A DNA stretch of 55,257 bases from Treponema sp. Its GTDB lineage: Bacteria > Spirochaetota > Spirochaetia > Treponematales > Treponemataceae. This document shows, piece by piece, positions 44,019 to 53,042 of the stretch; the first letter of the stretch is position 1; every line of letters begins with the position of its first letter. The stretch is taken from the NCBI GenBank assembly GCA_017962965.1, contig JAGCUI010000058.1:1-55257 (forward strand), in the 5' to 3' direction. The notes under the pieces are model-generated. The model saw only the letters and a list, made by a program, of their open reading frames with translations, ran no database searches and had not been told where the DNA came from. Both the position numbers and the translations under genes were made by a program.

Positions 44019-45215
44019 ATGGCAAAAATTCAAATGAAGAACGCTATCGCAGAATTAGATGGCGATGAAATGACTCGTGTTTTATGGAAGGTTATTAAGG
44101 ACGAGCTCCTTTTACCTTATGTTGACTTAAAGACTGAATACTTTGACCTTGGTCTTAAAAGTCGTGATGATTCAGATGATAAAGTAACTTACGCAGCAGC
44201 AGAAGCAATCAAACGCCTCCACGTTGGTGTAAAGTGCGCAACAATTACTTCAAATCAGGCTCGTGTAGAAGAATATCATCTTAAACAGCTTACTCCATCA
44301 CCAAACGGAATTATCCGTGCAGAGCTTGATGGAACAGTTTTCCGTGAGCCAATCTTTGTAAATAACGTACATGGAACTGTATCATGCTGGAAAAAGCCTA
44401 TTGTACTTGGTCGTCATGCTTACGGCGATATTTATAAAAATACAGAAATTAAAACACCGGGTCCTGGTAAAGCAGAGCTTGTATTTACCGGTGCCGACGG
44501 AAAAGAAATCCGTAAATTGATTAAAGACATGCCTGGAGCAGGAATTATTCAGGGAATTCATAACCTTGATAATTCTATCGAAAGCTTTGCACGCTGCTGT
44601 CTTACTTATGCATTGGACAGAAAAATCTCTGTCTGGTTTGGAGCAAAAGACACAATTTCTAAAACCTACGACGGAAACTTTAAAGCAATCTTCCAGCGCA
44701 TTTACGACGAAGAGTTTAAAGATAAATTTGAAAAAGCCGGAATTGAGTATTTCTACACTTTGATTGATGATGCTGTAGCTCGTGTAATGAGATCTGAAGG
44801 CGGATTTATGTGGGCAACAAAGAACTACGACGGAGACGTTATGAGTGATATGATTGCTTCTGCATGCGGAAGTCTTGCCATGATGACATCTGTACTCGTA
44901 AGCCCGGACGGAAACTTTGAATACGAAGCAAGCCACGGAACAGTTCAGAAGCACTATTACCGCTACCTCAAGGGTGAAAAAACTTCTACAAACCCGGTAG
45001 CAACAATCTTTGCATGGACAGGTGCTCTTGCAAAACGCGGCGAATTGGACGGAACTCCAGATTTAGTTGATTTTGCAAAACGTCTTGAAAAAGCAACTCT
45101 CCAGACTATCGAAGACGGTTACATGACAGGCGATATTGCCCGCATTGCAGAACCAGCTGCTAAGAAAGTCTTGAATTCATGGGAATACATAGCTGCTATA
45201 AAAGAAAGATTATAA
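44019..45215 (+). CDS. icd: Isocitrate dehydrogenase, eukaryote-like (NADP type)
   Basis: A 398-residue homodimeric-type isocitrate dehydrogenase, making 2-oxoglutarate, CO2 and NADPH. It matches the eukaryotic-like subfamily, not E. coli Icd: [60 protein letters not shown] and [20 protein letters not shown]. In the cofactor site the usual TRH is QKH, with Lys in place of the NADP-binding Arg. With aconitase it forms the oxidative arm of a partial TCA cycle for glutamate synthesis; no citrate synthase is in view. The start is fixed by a promoter directly upstream. Confidence 0.93.
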   Translation: MAKIQMKNAIAELDGDEMTRVLWKVIKDELLLPYVDLKTEYFDLGLKSRDDSDDKVTYAAAEAIKRLHVGVKCATITSNQARVEEYHLKQLTPSPNGIIRAELDGTVFREPIFVNNVHGTVSCWKKPIVLGRHAYGDIYKNTEIKTPGPGKAELVFTGADGKEIRKLIKDMPGAGIIQGIHNLDNSIESFARCCLTYALDRKISVWFGAKDTISKTYDGNFKAIFQRIYDEEFKDKFEKAGIEYFYTLIDDAVARVMRSEGGFMWATKNYDGDVMSDMIASACGSLAMMTSVLVSPDGNFEYEASHGTVQKHYYRYLKGEKTSTNPVATIFAWTGALAKRGELDGTPDLVDFAKRLEKATLQTIEDGYMTGDIARIAEPAAKKVLNSWEYIAAIKERL

Positions 45216-45225
45216 TTTGTTTTTT

Positions 45226-45255
45226 GGGAAGCATTTGATTGATTAAATGTTTCCC
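45226..45255. repeat. Inverted repeat over the murI stop, between convergent genes
   Basis: GGGAAGCATTT/AAATGTTTCCC (45226-45236 with 45245-45255), one G-T pair, eight-base loop, across the murI stop codon. There is no T-run downstream on either strand, so it is a weak terminator at best; it may stabilise mRNA ends. Confidence 0.5.
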
Positions 45256-46040
45256 TTAAAATCAAGGCCGTATCTTTTACAGATTTCGTCGTACTGAGCT
45301 TTTTCACTTGTATCAGACAATCCTGTAACATACAAAGATGCGGCTTTTTTTTGTGCGCCACAATACCCCTTGCCGTTTTTCAAAACCTCAATCGAGTGGC
45401 GCACTACCCCATCCACAGAATCAACAACAGCCAGCTCTCTACCAGCTGCTTCTTTAAAAATATCCGTAATATTCAAAAAGTGGGTACAGCCCAAAATCAT
45501 TACATCACAGTCATTCTCTTTAAAAAAATCAACAGCGGGTTTTACGGCCTTAAGACATTCTTCGCGGGTGGCAGTAAAAGCATTGTGTTCTATAAAAGAA
45601 ATTAATTCTGGGTCGGCCCTTTTAATAAGCTCGCAGTCAGAAGCAAATTTATCTTTGAGCTCGGTGTTATATGGATTTTCGCAGGTTGCTAAAGTTGCTA
45701 AAAGCCCTATTCTTCTTTTTTTAGAAACACTTGCTGCAAGCTTAATGGCAGGAACAGTTCCTACAAAGCTTATTTCAGGAAATTTTATTCTAAGAGTATC
45801 AAGGGCATTTACAGAAATTGTATTACATGCAAGAACAATTACAGAAGGAGAAAATTTTGTACATATTTTTTGAACAAGATTTGTTACACAGAAAAGTACT
45901 TCTTCGTGAGTTTTTTCTCCATAAGGAAAATTTGCAGAATCTGCAACATAAACACAACAAGCATTTTTGTCGCGCTCTAAAAGAGTAGTCATATATGGTA
46001 TTCCGCCAATACCTGAATCAAGAAAAACAAAATCAACCAT
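45243..46040 (-). CDS. murI: Glutamate racemase
   Basis: A 265-residue racemase converting L- to D-glutamate for peptidoglycan. It has FLDSGIGGIPYMT (Asp8-Ser9), PYGEKT, the first catalytic Cys72 in ACNTIS, and the second, Cys185, in GCTHF. It is cofactor-independent and works as a dimer. It lies downstream of a small zinc-ribbon gene, 18 bases apart. Convergent with icd. Confidence 0.93.
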   Translation of the reverse strand: MVDFVFLDSGIGGIPYMTTLLERDKNACCVYVADSANFPYGEKTHEEVLFCVTNLVQKICTKFSPSVIVLACNTISVNALDTLRIKFPEISFVGTVPAIKLAASVSKKRRIGLLATLATCENPYNTELKDKFASDCELIKRADPELISFIEHNAFTATREECLKAVKPAVDFFKENDCDVMILGCTHFLNITDIFKEAAGRELAVVDSVDGVVRHSIEVLKNGKGYCGAQKKAASLYVTGLSDTSEKAQYDEICKRYGLDFKGNI

Positions 46041-46058
46041 AATTAAACCGGTACACTC

Positions 46059-46343
46059 TTATCCAAACAAAGCATTAAACGCATCTTTGGCAGCCTTAGC
46101 CTTATCATCGCCGTTTGAGCCGCCAGCAGTTAAATTATTATTCACGCTAAAAAAATCACAGAAATTGGCACGTTCTTTATCTGTAACAGGTTCACTTATG
46201 CTTTCCCTGCATTCAAAATGACTGTTTGGTGCATAAAACTTACAGCCCTTGCACGAATGTAAATCGGCACCGCACAAAGGACAATCGGTCTGCCTGTAAA
46301 CAGATTCAACTTTTATTTCTTTTCCACATTTCCAACAAATCAT
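46059..46343 (-). CDS. Small multi-cysteine zinc-ribbon protein
   Basis: A 94-residue cytosolic protein. Cys pairs are MICWKCGKEI, CPLCGADL and SCKGCKFY, with FECRES and NFCDFF later. These would hold at least one, likely two, zinc ions. The C-terminal third is a short helix (DDKAKAAKDAFNALF). A rubredoxin-like ribbon is the simplest reading. There is no SD; TAAAAT (46355-46350) lies six bases before the ATG, so it joins the leaderless class. Co-transcribed with murI. Function unknown. Confidence 0.7.
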   Translation of the reverse strand: MICWKCGKEIKVESVYRQTDCPLCGADLHSCKGCKFYAPNSHFECRESISEPVTDKERANFCDFFSVNNNLTAGGSNGDDKAKAAKDAFNALFG

Positions 46344-46427
46344 TCTTTAATTTTACATCATTTTATTCAAATTTTCTATCTGTAAAACTATCTATCTTTT
46401 TTTGAAAAAACAGACTATACTATAAGG

Positions 46428-47105
46428 GTGTTCTCGGAAAATAAATGTCTTGTTCCGTACTGCAAAAACAACGCACTTTCGACGTTTGATCATGACGGAA
46501 ATATAACGGAAGAAAAAAATTATTGTCTCGATCATATCCCCGACCCGGGAAAAGCTAAAAACGAAATCTATCAGTATATTTCAACTCACGACAAAATAAT
46601 CGGTCTTAATGCCTGCGGTTTGATTTTAAAAGATCTGGATTTTTCAAATAAAAAATTCTACGGCTGCAATTTTCATCACTGCACCTTTATAAACATCCAT
46701 TCAGAAAACTGTCTCTTCCGTATGTGCATTTTTGATTTTGCGGTTTTTAACGACTGTAACATGCTCCAGAGCAACATCCTTTTTACTTCGTTTGCAGGCT
46801 GTACCTTTACGCACACTCTTTTTACCTCAAGCGATTTAATCCAGAATAATTTTAACGGAATCAAAGCATATCAGTCTTCTTTTGATGATTCAGATTTATT
46901 CAACTCAAGATTCATCATGTCTACCCTTGTAGATACATCGTTCCGTAACTGTAACTTAAAAAAATCACTCTTTTACGATACAAACAGAACAAACGTTTCG
47001 TTTAAAATGTCCAACACAAGAGAAGCCTTATTCTCAGAAAACGACAGCCCGGTTACTCCAGCAACCACAGAAAATAAAGATTCTAAACAGGAGGAAAAAG
47101 CGTAA
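46428..47105 (+). CDS. Pentapeptide-repeat protein with N-terminal Cys/His motif
   Basis: A 225-residue cytosolic protein. Residues 1-35 have CLVPYCKNN and NYCLDHI, a possible zinc-binding Cys4/His set. Residues about 70-200 are pentapeptide repeats with the A/C/S-x-(L/F)-x-x period (LDFSNKKFYGCNFHHCTFIN, NCLFRMCIFDFAVFNDCNM, FAGCTFTHTLFTSSDL), folding as a right-handed beta helix. Such helices may mimic DNA and protect gyrase, but most are of unknown role. The start is GTG; TATACT ends six bases upstream with no SD. The stop overlaps the next ATG by one base. Confidence 0.75.
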   Translation: MFSENKCLVPYCKNNALSTFDHDGNITEEKNYCLDHIPDPGKAKNEIYQYISTHDKIIGLNACGLILKDLDFSNKKFYGCNFHHCTFINIHSENCLFRMCIFDFAVFNDCNMLQSNILFTSFAGCTFTHTLFTSSDLIQNNFNGIKAYQSSFDDSDLFNSRFIMSTLVDTSFRNCNLKKSLFYDTNRTNVSFKMSNTREALFSENDSPVTPATTENKDSKQEEKA

Positions 47106-47659
47106 TGAAGGTTTACTTTTATTTGAATTACCAGGGCTTTTCCAACTGTTACCTTGTTGTAAACGAAGAAGCAAAGGAAGCTGTAATCATAGACCCTGGT
47201 GAAATTTCAGAGCAGCTTATTTCTCAGATAGAAGAAAACAATTTAAAGCTTTCGGCAGTTTTAATTACTCATAACCACGGAAGCCACGTAGACGGAATAA
47301 AAACCTTACAGAAAATTTATTCTCCAAAGATTTATGCGGCAGACTGGGAAGTTGCAGGAAGTGAAACAAACGTAATCACAGGCGACGGAAAAATCAGAAT
47401 TGCAAAGATGGTAATTCATTATATGGCTGCCCCTGGACACACAGCAGATTCAGTTATCTGGAAAATCGGAAATATTTTGTTTACAGGTGATGTATTGTTT
47501 GCCGGCTCCATCGGAAGCACAAACTCAAGTTATTCAGAATTTATTTTAAAATCAAATATCGAAGAAAAAATATTCAGCCAGCAGGACGGCCTTATTGTAA
47601 TGCCGGGCCACGGACCTCCAACAACACTTGGTGCTGCAAAAGTTTTCCAGACAAAATAA
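47105..47659 (+). CDS. Metallo-beta-lactamase-fold hydrolase with altered metal motif
   Basis: A 184-residue MBL-fold protein related to glyoxalase II. Other ligands are kept: APGHTADS, FTGDVLF and MPGHGPPTT. The first motif, normally HxHxDH, is HNHGSH (56-61), so Ser60 replaces the Asp that holds the second metal. It may thus bind one metal or use a different ligand. The substrate is probably a small thioester, by family. It is coupled to the pentapeptide gene (TAATG). Confidence 0.82.
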   Translation: MKVYFYLNYQGFSNCYLVVNEEAKEAVIIDPGEISEQLISQIEENNLKLSAVLITHNHGSHVDGIKTLQKIYSPKIYAADWEVAGSETNVITGDGKIRIAKMVIHYMAAPGHTADSVIWKIGNILFTGDVLFAGSIGSTNSSYSEFILKSNIEEKIFSQQDGLIVMPGHGPPTTLGAAKVFQTK

Positions 47660-47671
47660 AATCTAAGACTC

Positions 47672-49483
47672 TTATTTAATTACTAATGTAACGTCTCCGG
47701 CAATCAAACCGTAGTTATCAAAAACAAAGTCGTTTAATGCTTTAGTTGCTTCTTCAAAGCCCTGACCGTTTGTATTAATTACGTATGCACTGAGCTCTGG
47801 AGAAAAGCTTCTTACATCACTCCAGCCGGCTCTTGAAACAAAGTAAGGACCAGTTGCCCCAACCTTCTGCTGAATCATATAAGCCATGAATTCATTCTTC
47901 ATTAAAAATTTATCGTTAGTATCGTAGCCAAGATGAGCCTGAGACTTAAAGTAATCAATCAAAAATCCAAGGCACTGAGGGTCCATTGTGTAGTAAATTG
48001 CTGCAACAAAGTTTTTAAAGTTTTCGTCTATAAAATAAAGTGAATGCCATGCTTCGTGATTAATAAGCTGGAAGCGCTGACCTTCGTAAGATTCACGGGA
48101 AATAGAAACGATTGCACCGTAGCCTGGTTTTACTGAATCTCCGTCTGCAATTAAAAGACCGTTTTCAATACAAATCTTTTTTAAAAGGCGTTCTTCTTTA
48201 TTAAGAGGGAATTTTTCTTTTGCAGCAAGATTAAAATAATCAGCTAAAGTTTCCGGTCTGTAATCAAGGGCATTAAAGCCGTGCATTGTACCAAGCTCTT
48301 CGTCCGTTAAAAGACGTCCCTTATATCCTTCTTTTTCTGCAAAGAATGCCATGCGTCTGAAAAAGTTATCCTGGATTGTATAATTTCTTGTATCAAAAAA
48401 GAGGATTCCTGGGAAACGGTCCCATTCAAAAAGTTCAAAGTCTACACTGCGCCAGTTATTCTGATTCCAGAAAAGCATGAGGCCCGGGTCTGTTCTGATT
48501 GGAATATAAAATTCACTTCCCTGATCCTGGATTCTTGAATTATGCACATTCGAAAAATTTCTTAAAATAACGGATTTTACGCACACAGCATTTTCTGTAA
48601 TTTCCAAAGTTGAAAAAGGCTGAATAAAAGCCGATGAAGGAAGAATACTTTCTTTCATATTCTGAACGCATTTAATTCTTACGTTTTCACTTCCAACCTT
48701 GAGCTTTACATAAACAATATCCTGCAGGGTAGAAAAGCATTTTGGGTCTGTATTATAGCGGATTAAAAATTCAGGCATATAAGAAGTTTTTGTATTCTGA
48801 GAAGCAAAGATTAAAGAAGCACCGGTAAAATCAAAGGAAGAAAAATTTGTACTCATAATTCCGCCGTTAGAAGAATAGGCAAAAAACGGAATCTCTGTAG
48901 AAAGGTCGTAACCAACCAAAGATGGAGTTATATAAGCCGAAAGAATTTTACACTGAAGGTCTGAATAAACAAAAAAGCCCTTTGGAAAAATAATTGAACC
49001 GTCGTTCTTTTTTGAAAATGCAAGGGAAACATCAAATACTAACTTATCTTTTCCACCTGCAAGACGAATAAGCTCTGCCTCATTTCCTTTTACAACAATG
49101 CTGTCTTTTTCGTCCTCGTCCATAAATCCATATTCAAAAACATAATTTCCATTAGGATTAAAATATTTTTTCTGCTTTGAATTAACGCTCATTTCCACTC
49201 TGATTACCAAAGAAGCGTTTGTATTATCCTGAAAGAATTTTAATATGGAAAGCTTCTGCTCATCTGTAAAGCTGAACGATGCCTTCTGTTTATCCTTTAT
49301 AAAAGCTTTTTTGGAATTTGAATCAAGGGAAACTAAGCTCTGGGTTTCGCTCTTATCAAGAAAATTAAGCTTAAGGGAAGATTCACCCTTTTGAGCATGA
49401 AGCATAACGCCCAAAACTACATCAAAAAGAATAAAAACTGCAACAAAGCTTATAATGAAAATATGTTTTTTTGTGAATTTCAT
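47672..49483 (-). CDS. Membrane-anchored putative HExxH metallopeptidase
   Basis: A 603-residue protein with a cytosolic Lys-rich head and one membrane segment (IFIISFVAVFILFDVVLGVM), the rest outside the membrane. The main body is beta-rich. Near the C-terminus NHEAWHSLYF gives the zinc motif HEAWH at 476-480, and a possible third ligand is Glu531 in KNEFMAYMIQQ, 50 residues on, as in gluzincins. No substrate or family is recognised. The ATG at 49483 follows TATAGT by seven bases, with no SD at correct distance; an upstream GTG frame is rejected. Divergent from 49528. Confidence 0.65.
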   Translation of the reverse strand: MKFTKKHIFIISFVAVFILFDVVLGVMLHAQKGESSLKLNFLDKSETQSLVSLDSNSKKAFIKDKQKASFSFTDEQKLSILKFFQDNTNASLVIRVEMSVNSKQKKYFNPNGNYVFEYGFMDEDEKDSIVVKGNEAELIRLAGGKDKLVFDVSLAFSKKNDGSIIFPKGFFVYSDLQCKILSAYITPSLVGYDLSTEIPFFAYSSNGGIMSTNFSSFDFTGASLIFASQNTKTSYMPEFLIRYNTDPKCFSTLQDIVYVKLKVGSENVRIKCVQNMKESILPSSAFIQPFSTLEITENAVCVKSVILRNFSNVHNSRIQDQGSEFYIPIRTDPGLMLFWNQNNWRSVDFELFEWDRFPGILFFDTRNYTIQDNFFRRMAFFAEKEGYKGRLLTDEELGTMHGFNALDYRPETLADYFNLAAKEKFPLNKEERLLKKICIENGLLIADGDSVKPGYGAIVSISRESYEGQRFQLINHEAWHSLYFIDENFKNFVAAIYYTMDPQCLGFLIDYFKSQAHLGYDTNDKFLMKNEFMAYMIQQKVGATGPYFVSRAGWSDVRSFSPELSAYVINTNGQGFEEATKALNDFVFDNYGLIAGDVTLVIK

Positions 49484-49490
49484 ACCCTGC

Positions 49491-49521
49491 ACTATATCAT
49501 TTTTTTTAAAAAGTTTATACT
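49491..49521. promoter_or_regulatory. Back-to-back -10 boxes for two leaderless genes
   Basis: Minus-strand TATAGT (49496-49491) precedes the metallopeptidase ATG by seven bases. Plus-strand TATACT (49516-49521) precedes the ATG at 49528 by six. Neither gene has an SD, and only 44 bases lie between the two start codons. Confidence 0.5.
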
Positions 49522-49527
49522 ACTTGC

Positions 49528-50025
49528 ATGCTCACAGTAATTCTTCACAATAACGATATTCTCCGTCTGGTCTCTTTTCAAAAAGAAATGATTAAGATTT
49601 TAAATAGTGAGCATTGTATCTTTGTACAAAATTACCCCTTATGGATTGATACCGCTCCCCTCACCCAGCTTTTAGAAAAAAAAGAAGAGGTGGATTTTCA
49701 AAATATTACAAAGGATGAATTAAAAAGCATTTCAAAAAGAATAAAAAAAATCCAGATTCTTAAGCCTGAGTTTTTAAAAGATGATAGCCTTGTTTCTCCC
49801 GTAATTTTTTATACAGCTGATGATAAAAAATATCAGACTAGCCTTGTGCTTCTAAAAAAATTAAGCGGAAAAATCCAGGGCAAAAAAAATCCACCGGAAA
49901 AAGATTTAGAACAGTTTCCGATGGATATTAAAACCTTTCGCCTTGGCACAAAAACCGAACAGGCGTTTTATAAAGGCGGCAAACTCTTGGGAATAAAAGA
50001 TTCTGTGTGGGTTACCGCCCGCTGA
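49528..50025 (+). CDS. Conserved hypothetical protein
   Basis: A 165-residue cytosolic protein. The N-terminal part (MLTVILHNNDILRLVSFQKE, CIFVQNYPLWIDTAPL) is hydrophobic and strand-rich, the centre helical and Lys/Glu-rich (TKDELKSISKRIKKIQ), and it ends FYKGGKLLGIKDSVWVTAR. No family was recognised. The start codon follows a TATACT box by six bases and has no SD. Its stop directly abuts the stop of ilvN from the other strand, with no spacer. Confidence 0.6.
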   Translation: MLTVILHNNDILRLVSFQKEMIKILNSEHCIFVQNYPLWIDTAPLTQLLEKKEEVDFQNITKDELKSISKRIKKIQILKPEFLKDDSLVSPVIFYTADDKKYQTSLVLLKKLSGKIQGKKNPPEKDLEQFPMDIKTFRLGTKTEQAFYKGGKLLGIKDSVWVTAR

Positions 50026-50517
50026 TTATTTCATTACATTTGGACCGCGTTCAAGTGCAGTAAGACCTGTCTTTACATATTCTAAGATTCCATATGGCTC
50101 TAAAAGACGGATAAGGCTTTCGATTTTTTCTTCACTTCCGGTAATTTCTATAATCACAGAAGTTAAAGAAACATCGACGATTCGCGCCTTATAGATGTCG
50201 CAGGTTTCGATGATTGTACCCCTGTTGTTTGCTTCGGCTTTAACCTTGATTAATGCCATCTCGCGTTCAACCGAAGACATGCTTTCGCACTTGTTGATAG
50301 AAATTACTTCTTCGAGTTTTGCAAGCTGCTTTTTAATCTGCTCAAGAATGTATTCATCGCCTTTTACAACGATTGTCATTCTTGAATGTTCAGGATTACT
50401 TGTTTCGCACACAGTAAGAGAATCAATATTATAACCGCGGCGGCTAAAGAGTCCTGAAACACGGCTTAAAACACCGGCCTTATTTTTTACTAAAACACTT
50501 AATACAAACTTATCCAA
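50026..50517 (-). CDS. ilvN: Acetolactate synthase small (regulatory) subunit
   Basis: A 163-residue regulatory subunit. The N-terminal ACT domain reads LSVLVKNKAGVLSRVSGLFSRRG followed by NIDSLTVCETSNPEHSR, the valine-binding site of the family, and the second half has VTGSEEKIE-like ITGSEEKIESLIRLLEPYG. It activates the catalytic subunit and confers valine inhibition in branched-chain amino acid synthesis. The large subunit is not adjacent. The start is TTG (50517), with GAGG seven bases upstream. It lies 23 bases after thrA, so one transcript joins threonine and branched-chain synthesis. Confidence 0.93.
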   Translation of the reverse strand: MDKFVLSVLVKNKAGVLSRVSGLFSRRGYNIDSLTVCETSNPEHSRMTIVVKGDEYILEQIKKQLAKLEEVISINKCESMSSVEREMALIKVKAEANNRGTIIETCDIYKARIVDVSLTSVIIEITGSEEKIESLIRLLEPYGILEYVKTGLTALERGPNVMK

Positions 50518-50540
50518 AATGAAACCTCTTTTTATTTATC

Positions 50541-53042
50541 TTATCGCTCAGGATTAAAAGATACAGTTCTAAGAATATCACCGAATACTCCGGCAGCAGT
50601 TACACCAGCACCCGCACCATAACCGCGAACAGTTAATGGAATAGGCTGATAGCGTTCTGTGTAGAATACGAATGCGTTTTCACCACCGCGAACAGAATAC
50701 AATGGATCGTCAGTAGAAACTTCCATCATACCAACGCTTGCCTTTCCGTCTTTGATTGTAGCACCCATTCGTAAAACCATGTTTTTCTTTTTGAGCTCTG
50801 CCATCTTTTTAGCAAAATAATCATCAACTTGTGGAAGCTTAGCCATAAATTCTTCTACAGTTCCGCTTGGGTCGAATGAATCAGGGAATACTTTAAACAT
50901 TTCGATGTCTGTAAGTTCAATATCGTATCCTGATTCACGTGCAATAATCAAAGCCTTACGTGCAACATCCTTTCCTTCAAGGTCGTCGCGAGGATCCGGT
51001 TCTGTGTAACGCAGTTCTTTTGCTTCTTTTACAGCCTGACTGAATTTAACGCCTTCGTCGAGTTTACCAAAGATGTAAGAAAGAGAACCAGACATGATTC
51101 CGTTAAAGCTCATCAGCTTATCGCCAGATTTATAAAGATTCTGCAAAGTATCGATGATTGGAAGACCTGCACCTACGTTTGTTTCGTAGAGGAAGCGGCG
51201 GTGCATCTTGTTTGCAGTGCGGCGAAGTTCATGATAGAAATTGATATCCATTGAGTTTGCACGTTTGTTTGGTGTTGCAATACTCATTCCGGCATTAAGA
51301 ATATCAAGATAGCGCTCCGGTAAATCGTAGCTTGCAGTACAGTCTACAAAAACAGGATTAAGAGGCTTTTTATCTTTTACAAATTTGATGATATCATCAA
51401 CATTCTGAGGTCCAAACGGGAAGTCAGGGTTTTTCATCTGGTCGCGCCAGTTAGAAAGGTCAATTCCTTCTTCGTTCAAAATCATACCATCGATAGTTGT
51501 GATTGCAAGAACCTTGATGTCTACATTTTCTTTTAAAAGTTTTTCTCTCTGTTCATGAATCTGATCAATCATTGTTCCACCGATTGTACCGGCTCCGAAT
51601 GCAAATACTTCGATTGTCTGTGCAGTGTGGAAGAAGAACTGATGAATTGCGCGTACAGCTGTGTCTGCAAATTCTCCGCTGATTACAGAAGAAATACATC
51701 GCTCGCTGCTTCCCTGTGCAATTGCCTTGATGTTGATGTCCTGGCTCGAAAGCGCATTCAAGAATTTTCCTGCAACACCACGGTTAGCAATCATACCGTC
51801 TCCTACTACAGAAACGATTGCGCAGTCACCTGTTACTTCTACAGGGTCAATCAGTTTTTCGCGGATTTCGAGTTCAAACTTCTTTTCGAGTGCATCCTTT
51901 ACACGGGCAGCTTCATCATCACGAACACAGAAAGAAATTGTGTATTCAGAAGAAGACTGAGTAATCAAAAGAATTGATGAACCTGCAGAAGATACCGCAG
52001 AGAAAATCTTACTTGCCATACCAGTTCGGCCGCGCATAAGAGAACCGCCTACGGAAATCATACTCACATGCTTAAGGGAAGAAATTCCACATACCGACTG
52101 TTTTTTACGGCTTTCAAACGGACCTTTAGCAATACGTGTTCCGCGTGCAGAAGGATTATGAGAGTTCAAGCTCCATGCTTCAATTCCTTTTGCCTGAAGA
52201 GGAGCAATTGTTTTTGGATGAAGAACCTTAGAACCAAAGAATGAAAGTTCCATTGCTTCTTCATAAGACATATCATCAACGAGGATTGCATCTTTAACAA
52301 CGCGTGGATCTGCAGTAAACACACCGTCTACGTCTGTCCAGAATTCAACACGTTTTACGCGTAAAGATGCTCCGATAATTGCGGCAGAAAAATCTGAACC
52401 ATTGCGTCCTAAAAGTCCCATTACAGGTTTAGAACCGGTTCCAGCTTTCCATGTGCAGATAAAGCCCGGGAAGAGAAGGATTTTTGTCTGTGTCGGGCTT
52501 GCACCATCACGGAAAGGAGCACAGGCTTCGTTACATAAAGCATAATCAGCTTCACCTTCTTTCTGATTGCCTGTTGTGAAAACAAATTTTCGTGAATCGA
52601 GTAAAATAACGCTCTGCTTTTTTGCAAGAAGAACCGCTTCCATAATCGGTGCCGAAAGTAATTCACCCATACCCATAATGCGGCAGTGAACAGTATCGGG
52701 ACATTCACCAAAAGAAACACAGCCTGCAAGAAGCTTTTCGAGTTCAACAAAATTAGGCTCAAGCTTTGCCATAACTTTTTCTGCATCAAAACCGGCCTGC
52801 TTAGACTGAAGTTCAAGACAGATTTCGTTGTGAGTGTTACGGATGTCGGTTACATAATTTGCACCGGAAATACCTGAGACAGTTGCTTCGATTGCTGACT
52901 GAAGGGTGTTAGAAACGCCAGCTGCTGCGCTGACAACAACACTAAGACGGTCTTCTTTTGCACGATTGATAATGATATCGGCAGAAGCCAGAATGCGGCG
53001 GGCGTTAGCCATTGATGTGCCGCCAAATTTGAGAGTAATCAT
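50541..53042 (-). CDS. thrA: Bifunctional aspartokinase/homoserine dehydrogenase
   Basis: An 833-residue fusion enzyme. Residues 1-300 are aspartokinase (MITLKFGGTSMANARRI, GFICTWKAG, LGRNGSDFSAAI, TDVDGVFTADPRVV). Two ACT regions follow (about 315-460). Residues from 470 are homoserine dehydrogenase (FAFGAGTIGGTMIDQI, ETNVGAGLPIIDTL, LSYIFGKLDEG, TEPDPRDDL). It makes the first and third steps from aspartate to threonine and methionine. A promoter and an 85-base leader precede it; the SD AAGGTGG is six bases from ATG. It forms an operon with ilvN. Confidence 0.96.
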   Translation of the reverse strand: MITLKFGGTSMANARRILASADIIINRAKEDRLSVVVSAAAGVSNTLQSAIEATVSGISGANYVTDIRNTHNEICLELQSKQAGFDAEKVMAKLEPNFVELEKLLAGCVSFGECPDTVHCRIMGMGELLSAPIMEAVLLAKKQSVILLDSRKFVFTTGNQKEGEADYALCNEACAPFRDGASPTQTKILLFPGFICTWKAGTGSKPVMGLLGRNGSDFSAAIIGASLRVKRVEFWTDVDGVFTADPRVVKDAILVDDMSYEEAMELSFFGSKVLHPKTIAPLQAKGIEAWSLNSHNPSARGTRIAKGPFESRKKQSVCGISSLKHVSMISVGGSLMRGRTGMASKIFSAVSSAGSSILLITQSSSEYTISFCVRDDEAARVKDALEKKFELEIREKLIDPVEVTGDCAIVSVVGDGMIANRGVAGKFLNALSSQDINIKAIAQGSSERCISSVISGEFADTAVRAIHQFFFHTAQTIEVFAFGAGTIGGTMIDQIHEQREKLLKENVDIKVLAITTIDGMILNEEGIDLSNWRDQMKNPDFPFGPQNVDDIIKFVKDKKPLNPVFVDCTASYDLPERYLDILNAGMSIATPNKRANSMDINFYHELRRTANKMHRRFLYETNVGAGLPIIDTLQNLYKSGDKLMSFNGIMSGSLSYIFGKLDEGVKFSQAVKEAKELRYTEPDPRDDLEGKDVARKALIIARESGYDIELTDIEMFKVFPDSFDPSGTVEEFMAKLPQVDDYFAKKMAELKKKNMVLRMGATIKDGKASVGMMEVSTDDPLYSVRGGENAFVFYTERYQPIPLTVRGYGAGAGVTAAGVFGDILRTVSFNPER

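Noticed and set aside
44382..44954. 190-codon antisense reading frame within icd
   Set aside because: Shadow of the highly conserved icd frame; no SD, signal or family resemblance.
45226..45255. Bidirectional terminator between icd and murI
   Set aside because: No T-run follows the stem on either strand.
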